This document shows positions 55,881 through 64,000 of a stretch of DNA of 64,000 nt, in pieces. The position numbers and the translations under genes are program-made. The stretch's first letter is position 1; the number at the start of each line of letters is the position of its first letter. Under the pieces are notes generated by a model. The model did no database searches. It saw only the letters and a list, made by a program, of their open reading frames with translations, and was not told the DNA's origin. This DNA is from Aliiroseovarius sp. F20344 (GTDB taxonomy: Bacteria > Pseudomonadota > Alphaproteobacteria > Rhodobacterales > Rhodobacteraceae), in assembly GCF_023016155.1 (NCBI RefSeq), contig NZ_JALKBG010000009.1, forward strand, positions 18,501-82,500, written 5' to 3'.

Positions 55881-57776
55881 TCAGAATACCAAGTTCAGCA
55901 TAAGCAACGAGACCAGCATGAAGATAATGGTCATGATGCCGCCGCTCTTGATGAAATCCTTCACCTTGTAGCCCGCCGGCCCCATGATCAGTGCATTCAC
56001 CTGATGGGTCGGAATGATGAACGAATTCGACGTGGAAATGGCGACAGTCAGCGCGAAGACCGCAGGATTACCGCCTGCCGCTATTGCGATGGAAACCGCC
56101 AAAGGGACAAGCAACACGGTGGCACCGACATTGGACATCACCAGTGAGAACGCAGTGGCCAACACGGCGATACCCGCCTGCAATGACCAAAGCGGCCAGC
56201 CATCAAGAAGGATCAGGATGTTCTGCGCAATCCATTCGGCCGTCCCCGTATTCTGCACGGCCTGGCCAAGTGGAATAAGACAGGCCAGCAAGAAAACAGT
56301 GTTCCAACCAACGGCCTGATAGGCCTCGTCGATCGACAACACGCGCGACAGCAACATCCCGACCGCACCTGTCAACAGACACAGCGACAGGCGAACATCG
56401 GTAAACAGGATCATCGATAGCGAAATCGCAAAGAACAGCATGGCCCAGCCAACCTTGTGTGGTCGAAGCTCTTCTTGTGGGAAATCGGATGTCATGATGA
56501 CCAAATTGCGATCATCCTTCAGCCTTGTCAGATTGTCCCAGCGCGTGTGGGACACAAGCATGTCCCCAACCTGAAACTCGACCAGACCAATGGCCGTTGG
56601 CGTGTGATCATCAGTTTCAACATGGCTTAACGTCTCTTCACCGCGATGGATCGCCAACAGCGACAGTCCATAGTTCTTTCGAAGGACCAGCTCACGCGGG
56701 GATTTCCCAATCAGGTCGGATTCCGGCGGGATCACGATCTCGGCGATGCCGGCATTTGTGGGCGCAAAATCTTCGGCAAAGACATCAAGCTGTGGAAGAA
56801 CCTTCAACCCGTGTTTTTCGGCAAATGCATCAATAACCATTTTACGGCCGATGATAGCCAAGCGGCACGGGGCCGCGATCTCGGCGGTCAACACCTGAAC
56901 CATCGAGGTTTTACCACGGTAGAACGTCGAAATGATATAAAGGTGATTGTCCAGATTTACGTCCGCCAAGATCTGCCCAACAAGTGGGCTGTCTTCGGGC
57001 ACTTCCACCTCGTAAACCTCGGCCTTCAACCCATAAACACGCTTTAGATAGGAGGACATGCCATGCCCGACGGACCCATCACTGGTTGCGCCCCCACCCG
57101 GCAGCACCCAGCGGCCAAGCAGTAGGAAATATAAGATACCGGTCAGGACCAACACCGCCCCAATCGGGGTTACCGAGAACAGGCCAAATGGTTCCATCTT
57201 CTGATGCTCTGGCAATGTAGAATTCGCAGTTTGCAGCAAGTCATTCAACAAAATCAGCGGGGACGACCCCACCATCGTCATGGTCCCGCCAAGGATCGCA
57301 CAGAATCCCATCGGCATCGCCAGACGGTTAATCGGGATCCCTGAACGGGTTGAGATGCGGCTGATCACCGGTAGGAACAACGCCGCTGCACCGACGTTTT
57401 GCATGAAGCTGGAAATCACCCCGACAGTGCCCGCAACAATTGGCTGAATGCGCGCTTCCGTCGACCCGCCACGCTTCATGATCGTCGCAGCAACCTTGTT
57501 CATGATGCCGGTTTTATCCAGTCCAGCCCCGACAATCATGACGGCGATGATCGAAATCACTGCATTAGAAGCAAACCCGTTGAACAGCTCGTTCACATTG
57601 GCAAGGTTGGACAGTGCGGGCAGATAACTGAGGATCCCAAGCAGGACCAAAACCAAAATAGCCGCCAAATCTATTCGGACTATTTCCGAGACAAAAAGAA
57701 AAACTGTGAATCCCAACAAGGCGCAAACAACGCCCATCTCAAACGTAAATAAGACCTGTTCCAAACCGCTCCCCAC
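55881..57776 (-). CDS. SLC13 family permease with two TrkA-C (RCK_C) domains
   Basis: Sodium-coupled anion permease of the DASS type, 631 residues. About six N-terminal helices (FVSEIVRIDLAAILVLVLLG; NELFNGFASNAVISIIAVMIV) are followed by a central cytoplasmic insert (about residues 205-410) with two RCK_C-like repeats (YEVEVPEDSPLVGQILADVN and IVIPPESDLIGKSPREL), then the second membrane half (VMSNVGATVLLVPLAVSIAIA). Sulphate, di- and tricarboxylates are typical substrates. The GTG at 57776 is uncertain; a TTG at 57764 behind GGGGAG is an alternative. Confidence 0.88.
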   Translation of the reverse strand: MGSGLEQVLFTFEMGVVCALLGFTVFLFVSEIVRIDLAAILVLVLLGILSYLPALSNLANVNELFNGFASNAVISIIAVMIVGAGLDKTGIMNKVAATIMKRGGSTEARIQPIVAGTVGVISSFMQNVGAAALFLPVISRISTRSGIPINRLAMPMGFCAILGGTMTMVGSSPLILLNDLLQTANSTLPEHQKMEPFGLFSVTPIGAVLVLTGILYFLLLGRWVLPGGGATSDGSVGHGMSSYLKRVYGLKAEVYEVEVPEDSPLVGQILADVNLDNHLYIISTFYRGKTSMVQVLTAEIAAPCRLAIIGRKMVIDAFAEKHGLKVLPQLDVFAEDFAPTNAGIAEIVIPPESDLIGKSPRELVLRKNYGLSLLAIHRGEETLSHVETDDHTPTAIGLVEFQVGDMLVSHTRWDNLTRLKDDRNLVIMTSDFPQEELRPHKVGWAMLFFAISLSMILFTDVRLSLCLLTGAVGMLLSRVLSIDEAYQAVGWNTVFLLACLIPLGQAVQNTGTAEWIAQNILILLDGWPLWSLQAGIAVLATAFSLVMSNVGATVLLVPLAVSIAIAAGGNPAVFALTVAISTSNSFIIPTHQVNALIMGPAGYKVKDFIKSGGIMTIIFMLVSLLMLNLVF

Positions 57777-57927
57777 AAACTTCTTTTAACTTTAAGTATC
57801 AGTTTTAGAAGGGTTTGTCATTTCAGATGCATATTACTGTGTTGAGGTCGGAATCAGGGTTTTGGGACTCCCCTCCAAAGCTTCACACGTTTGATTCAGC
57901 TGTTGGTGAAATTGCCCGTGAAACGAC

Positions 57928-57952
57928 AAAGCCCGCCAGAGTGGCGGGCTTT
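57928..57952 (-). terminator. Terminator after tRNA-fMet
   Basis: AAAGCCCGCC (57928-57937) pairs perfectly with GGCGGGCTTT (57943-57952), 25 bp beyond the tRNA 3' end on the minus strand. Confidence 0.88.
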
Positions 57953-57977
57953 GATCCAAGCGACACGTCGCTGATTT

Positions 57978-58054
<77 letters not shown>

Positions 58055-58198
58055 CCAGTAGTAGAGCGTATATAGGGCGATGATTTGGGAACCACAAGCG
58101 CAATCGGCAAAAAAACTGTCACAAAATGACGGTGAGGCGAGGTGGGCGTGACTTTGACCTGCGCCTCCGCTAAGCCTTTGGCAACGCACGAGGGTTTC

Positions 58199-58711
58199 AT
58201 GGACGGCACACTAGCCATTTTGTTTCTACTTACAGGATTGATCGACATGTTTGTCAATCACTGCGACCGCGGTTGCGTGAAACCCACCGTCGAGGCTGTA
58301 CGCCATGTCGCCTCGGCCGGGGCACTTATCTTTGAAGCCGATTCCATCGGTGGCGAGGCGTACTATCGCTACGACGCCCCCATCAGCTTTGGCCCATTCC
58401 GTCCAACCGTAGGGGTCTCATTCGATACGCTCGGTGATGTCTGGGTTGGGGTCGGCGCGGTAAACGAGTTCCGCACTCCCCAAGGCCCTGCATACGCTGA
58501 ACTTAGCTTCATACCCGGCTGGTGGATGCGCTCCGAAGGCGGACCTGTCCTGGGCTACCCCCTTGAATTCCGATCGGGTATCGAGGCCGGGTTTTATCGA
58601 GAGAGTGGAGGTCGTGTGGGTGTCTCATTGGATCACCGTTCGAACGGAGAGCTGAGCGATCCCGTCCCGAATCCGGGATTGGAAACCTTGCTATTCCGCT
58701 ACGCGCAGTAG
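58199..58711 (+). CDS. PagL-like acyloxyacyl hydrolase/lipid A deacylase
   Basis: A 170-residue protein with a hydrophobic N-terminus and a beta-rich body. The C-terminus carries the PagL-type active-site pattern: SLDHRSNGEL with His and Ser two residues apart, then NPGLETLLFRY with the downstream Glu. The ELRSGIE-like EFRSGIEAGFYRESGGRVGVSL precedes it, as in outer-membrane PagL barrels that remove the 3-O acyl chain of lipid A. The signal peptide is atypical (MDGTLAILFLLTGLIDMF) and lacks a clear A-x-A site, so the start could be wrong. Opposite in strand to its neighbours. Confidence 0.65.
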   Translation: MDGTLAILFLLTGLIDMFVNHCDRGCVKPTVEAVRHVASAGALIFEADSIGGEAYYRYDAPISFGPFRPTVGVSFDTLGDVWVGVGAVNEFRTPQGPAYAELSFIPGWWMRSEGGPVLGYPLEFRSGIEAGFYRESGGRVGVSLDHRSNGELSDPVPNPGLETLLFRYAQ

Positions 58712-58713
58712 GG

Positions 58714-59400
58714 TCACACCGATTTCTCAAGTTCGTTAACTGTCGTTGCGTTCGGCGCCCCGGCTTGCGCGACTTTACGCGCTAGGTCGAGAGAAATGAT
58801 TGCATCCAGCGCCAAACGAAATCTGACGTCTCGGGCCGCGCGTTCTCTCAGCTGGTTAACATCCCAACACAACAGTTCGCCCCCTTCCGCCATTACGACC
58901 GTAGCCGATGCTTTTTCGTTTGTCAGAAACGCGACTTCCCCTACGAAATTGCCACTGTGCATGTAGAATTCTCCACCCTGCTTTCGGACGCCCACCAATC
59001 CGGAAATGACATAGTATAAGTCGGGCACCGCCGCTCCAGCCGTCGTCAATACTTTGTTCGTTGAGTAGTTTTCCCGACGTGCCAACAGCATCAGCTTTCT
59101 AAAATCCCCTGGGGGAAGTGCGCTGAACGAGGGATAGATATCTATATCTCGCTTAGGAAGGATCCATCTGGATCGTCTTATGAACAGATTGGACAGCCCA
59201 ATCAGGTTCGCCGTTCCGGTCGCGATACTGGCCCAGATAGCGGGCCAAAGGGGAGTATCGGCGACGACGGCATAGTACCAAATGTATAGACCGGTACCCA
59301 TCAAAAGCATGACCCGCAGGATCACCTGATTGATGATCAGGTATCCGAGCACAAACATGCCGGCTGCCGCAAGGACAAGGATGTCTGAGAGCGTGGTCAC
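58714..59400 (-). CDS. Popeye-like membrane protein with cyclic-nucleotide-binding fold
   Basis: A 228-residue protein with three N-terminal transmembrane segments (DILVLAAAGMFVLGYLII; ILRVMLLMGTGLYIWYYAVV; WPAIWASIATGTANLIGL) followed by a cNMP-binding-type beta barrel (about residues 95-210: FRKLMLLARRENYSTNKVL, PDLYYVISGLVGVRK, GNFVGEVAFL, ASATVVMAEGGELLCWD). Three helices plus this domain is the architecture of Popeye-domain proteins, known as cAMP effectors in animal muscle and with bacterial members. Whether it binds cAMP is unknown; the phosphate-binding Glu region GEVAFL is present but the Arg is not obvious. Confidence 0.7.
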   Translation of the reverse strand: MTTLSDILVLAAAGMFVLGYLIINQVILRVMLLMGTGLYIWYYAVVADTPLWPAIWASIATGTANLIGLSNLFIRRSRWILPKRDIDIYPSFSALPPGDFRKLMLLARRENYSTNKVLTTAGAAVPDLYYVISGLVGVRKQGGEFYMHSGNFVGEVAFLTNEKASATVVMAEGGELLCWDVNQLRERAARDVRFRLALDAIISLDLARKVAQAGAPNATTVNELEKSV

Positions 59401-59426
59401 GAATGGGGCCTCCTTGGCGTGTTACG

Positions 59427-59570
59427 CTAGCATGACTTGGAAACGGCGCGAAGAGAGTTGGTGCTTTGCTTGATCACTGCTTCATTGGCGAGCTGACCGA
59501 TCAGGTCCGAATTCAAGGCTTGGAGACGATCGAAGTGTGGGTTGGGAGGTAGATCCAGATATCTACCCAC
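59427..59570 (-). CDS. Small ORF, possible gene remnant
   Basis: A GTG-initiated frame of 47 codons on the minus strand reads VGRYLDLPPNPHFDRLQ and continues through SDLIGQLANEAVIKQ to a TAG at 59427. Its amino-acid composition looks protein-like. It begins just after the stop of the broken gene at 59585, in a different frame, and has no clear Shine-Dalgarno. It may be the 3' remnant of a larger gene. Nothing similar is recognised. Confidence 0.3.
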   Translation of the reverse strand: MGRYLDLPPNPHFDRLQALNSDLIGQLANEAVIKQSTNSLRAVSKSC

Positions 59571-59584
59571 CGCATCCGTTCAAA

Positions 59585-60004
59585 TCACCTCAGGTATTTG
59601 TCTGTCGACGAAACAGAACCACCTAGAAATCCAAGTATACCCTCTTCGACCCAAACATGGCTTTGATTAAGCTTAGGGGGACTGAACGGCCAACTATAAT
59701 TTGGAGATGATTCTATGATGATCCATGTGGATTCGTTGTACACATCTGAGCGCACATCAACTGATCCATCAATTATCCATAGAGTACAAGGAACCTTTAG
59801 ATGGCTAAATTTACACTTCGCAGCCATTTCAGACACCATGAACCTATCGAACTGAACTGCCTCTTCTTCGGATTGCACCCCATTTAGCAAAACCGTCGTC
59901 TAGGCATTTGCTCCACCATTATTGATCACAAAAGCAAACATTAATGCGGCGGCTGTTATTACCAAGACACCTACAATGAGGCCTACAGATATTCCCTTGC
60001 TCAT
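59585..60004 (-). pseudogene. Membrane-anchored hypothetical protein interrupted by an in-frame amber codon
   Basis: An ATG at 60004, preceded by GAAGGTGGG, opens 34 codons encoding a signal or anchor segment (MSKGISVGLIVGVLVITAAA, then LMFAFVINNGGANA) that ends at a TAG (59900-59902). The same frame then stays open for 104 further codons (TTVLLNGVQSEEEAVQFDRF to SSTDKYLR) to a TGA at 59585. The downstream part alone has only a TTG at 59890 as start. The simplest reading is one 139-codon secreted or anchored protein split by a nonsense mutation; a sequencing error or readthrough is possible. AT-richer than the surroundings. Family unknown. Confidence 0.6.
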
Positions 60005-60036
60005 CCCACCTTCAGTCCCCGCAATACATGGGAACT

Positions 60037-60363
60037 CTACAAATCTTTGATCCGTTTGGATTCATTTACCAAGTAGCCCGCCATATCCCGAATCCACTGT
60101 CGGGCCGTTAAGCCATCATTGGGGTAGTAGTAATAGTTTCCGAAATTGTCGATTAGTTCGCATGCGTCATCAGCATCATATGGAAGCAACATAGCCAAAT
60201 GGTTTAGCGCATTCGCTGTCTCTAAGATGTCGTTGTTTGAGTGTTCAGAAACATAGTGACCGAGTACATCTTTCCAACTCGTTCCATAGACATCCCAGTC
60301 TTCATGGAAGTACGTACTAAAAAACTCTGTTAGATTCTCTTTTGCACCAATTTCCATAATCAT
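60037..60363 (-). CDS. CdiI-like contact-dependent inhibition immunity protein
   Basis: A 108-residue acidic protein with NLTEFFSTYFHEDWDVYGTSWKDVLGHYV near the N-terminus (residues about 10-38). The FF-x2-YFHxDWD core followed by a W-x-D-V helix is the signature of the CdiI_2 immunity family, which neutralises CdiA-type toxins. No cdiA or cdiB gene is in the window, so it is an orphan. The composition is AT-rich relative to neighbours. The broken gene at 59585-60004 begins 33 bp after its stop on the same strand. Confidence 0.7.
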   Translation of the reverse strand: MIMEIGAKENLTEFFSTYFHEDWDVYGTSWKDVLGHYVSEHSNNDILETANALNHLAMLLPYDADDACELIDNFGNYYYYPNDGLTARQWIRDMAGYLVNESKRIKDL

Positions 60364-60439
60364 TCGTTTATATTTGCATCAATGCACATCCGTTAAGAAT
60401 GGTTGATAGCACTATTCAGCCTTCCCCCCCTGAACGCAG

Positions 60440-60470
60440 AACGCCGCCGGCATTTCTGCTCGGCGGCGTT
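60440..60470. terminator. Hairpin downstream of the rrn operon
   Basis: AACGCCGCCG (60440-60449) pairs perfectly with CGGCGGCGTT (60461-60470). The T-rich run (TTGTTTGTTTTT) is on the plus side; on the minus strand, in the direction of rRNA transcription, the downstream tract is TTCTGCGTTC. It probably ends the rRNA transcript. Confidence 0.7.
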
Positions 60471-60484
60471 TTGTTTGTTTTTAT

Positions 60485-60503
60485 CATCGTTTAGAGAGGA
60501 TAC
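60485..60503. other. rRNA precursor stalk, 3' arm enclosing 23S and 5S
   Basis: This 19-mer (CATCGTTTAGAGAGGATAC on the plus strand), between 5S and the terminator, is complementary in 18 of 19 positions to 63894-63912 in the spacer before 23S. In the minus-strand precursor the two arms would pair around both 23S and 5S. Confidence 0.65.
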
Positions 60504-60523
60504 GTTTTCTTGCTCTTTATTAG

Positions 60524-60640
60524 GTTTGGCGGTGACCTACTCTCCCACACCTTAAGATGCAGTACCATTGGCGCAACCGTGCTTAACGGCCGAGTTCGGG
60601 AAGGGATCGGGTGTTTCACTGGTGCTGTGACCACCAAACC
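60524..60640 (-). rRNA. rrf: 5S ribosomal RNA
   Basis: The minus strand reads GTTTGGTGGTCACAGC at the 5' end, then the conserved CCCGAACTCGGCCGTTAAGC loop and GGGAGAGTAGGTCACCGCC, closing with CCAAACC that pairs with the 5' end. Ends are set by the terminal helix and may be off by a few bases. Confidence 0.95.
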
Positions 60641-60655
60641 GAATAAAGAGCAATT

Positions 60656-60667
60656 TCCAAGTCAAGT
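60656..60667. other. 23S processing stalk, 3' arm
   Basis: TCCAAGTCAAGT here is the exact reverse complement of ACTTGACTTGGA at 63758-63769, so the precursor can pair around 23S alone. A second, inner pair (CTGGATCAAATCAAGC at 60715-60730 and its complement at 63549-63564) closes directly on the 23S ends. Confidence 0.65.
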
Positions 60668-60724
60668 GCTACTGTGATGTATGCTTTTGATTATCCGTAG
60701 AGATCTAACTTCTACTGGATCAAA

Positions 60725-63554
<2,830 letters not shown>

Positions 63555-63979
63555 TTTGATCCAGAAGAAGACAGACCTTTTGTATATCTGCCATCTTACC
63601 CCGAAGGGCAAACTGGACCAAAAGCATACTTTCCCGCGCTTCCTAACTGTTCCGAAGAACTGGATCGCAGATGTCGGTCTTTGATCCGTTAAGAAGCACA
63701 TGTTCGAACTTGCGTTCGAACGAGCTGACATTCTTTCGAATGCAGCTTGGTTAGTGTACTTGACTTGGACAACACCATCGTTTCAGCAGCGATATCGAAG
63801 AAGGTCCGAGGAAAGGGACCAAAATCAACCGCTTCCCGAAGGAAGAACCGCTGAGGCAACCACCCACTTGTGGCACCAACAGTGTTGTTTATTGTATTCT
63901 CTCTAAACGATGTAAAAGACGTCCGATTGGACGGTTAAAAACCCAAAGGCTCTTAACGGTCAAATCGACAGGAAGGTAA
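63555..63979 (-). other. Internal transcribed spacer between tRNA-Ala and 23S
   Basis: 425 bp without a gene. It holds the 5' arms of three nested processing stalks (63549-63564, 63758-63769, 63894-63912) and a twice-repeated GTTCGAAC. ORFs in this part are not credible. Confidence 0.8.
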
Positions 63980-64000
63980 TGGTGGAGCCTAGGAGATTCG
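63980..64000 (-). tRNA. tRNA-Ala, 3' tip only
   Basis: The last 21 bases on the minus strand read as the end of a T arm, acceptor AGGCTCC, discriminator A and CCA. Position 70 is U, as in the G3-U70 identity pair of tRNA-Ala, and the position upstream of 23S fits the 16S-Ile-Ala-23S order. The anticodon lies outside the window. Confidence 0.8.

Overview
The window is chromosomal DNA of a marine alphaproteobacterium of the family Rhodobacteraceae (Roseobacter-type). Supporting signs are a psd-pssA-pmtA phosphatidylcholine pathway, an L-malyl-CoA lyase of the Rhodobacter Mcl1 type, small conserved Rhodobacteraceae genes (DUF1244, a DUF6478-like gene), an rrn operon followed by tRNA-fMet, and moderately high GC with tightly packed ATGA/TGATG-overlapping operons. 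Most of the sequence is ordinary core genome. No insertion sequence, integrase, prophage or CRISPR array was recognised.

Layout. 0-7 kb: end of an mlaA lipoprotein gene, a two-gene type I secretion exporter (ABC + HlyD), a RidA-GDPD-FemAB-like operon, and a peroxiredoxin. 7-15 kb: ferredoxin-reductase-like flavoprotein with rsmD, an orphan TRAP binding protein behind a palindrome array, map, sfsA, and a cinA-like/GNAT/AhpD-like/OmpA operon. 15-22 kb: LysR regulator, AEC transporter, 2,4-dienoyl-CoA reductase, a DUF523/TudS operon, a lipoprotein. 22-30 kb: CPBP protease, accD-folC, a gene-free 400 bp stretch that looks like a structured non-coding RNA locus, zapE, an MFS transporter, divergent lrp/ald, and a DUF1801 gene. 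30-42 kb, almost all minus strand: tRNA-Met, mscL, ytoQ, pheS-ASCH-pheT, an ECF42 sigma/DGPF pair, pmtA-pssA-psd, rplT-rpmI, pyruvate kinase. 42-50 kb: N-formylglutamate amidohydrolase, DUF1244, a 15-copy hexamer repeat, an orphan ParA, then a D-amino-acid group (class IV aminotransferase, DgcA, DgcN) and malyl-CoA lyase. 50-58 kb: accA, HAD hydrolase, the ftsE-ftsX-plsC-PPOX operon, a zinc-ribbon membrane protein, an SLC13 permease, tRNA-fMet. 58-64 kb: an accessory patch followed by 5S, 23S and the 3' tip of tRNA-Ala, all rRNA on the minus strand.

How the genes work together. Membrane lipid supply is strongly represented: accA/accD (malonyl-CoA), plsC (phosphatidic acid), pssA/psd/pmtA (PS to PE to PC), mlaA (lipid retrieval) and a PagL-like lipid A deacylase. 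Amino acid use is covered by ald with its Lrp regulator, by DgcN/DgcA with a neighbouring D-amino-acid aminotransferase, and by N-formylglutamate amidohydrolase.

The least ordinary regions are: (1) 25.27-25.60 kb, a clean promoter behind four GANTC sites leading into a series of hairpins with no ORF; (2) 58.1-60.4 kb, an accessory patch between 5S and tRNA-fMet with a CdiI-like immunity gene, a gene split by an in-frame amber codon, a Popeye-like cNMP protein and a PagL-like protein; (3) 43.33-44.51 kb, where DUF1244, a (AGCGAC)15 tract and a ParA gene share one reading frame broken only by a single TAA.
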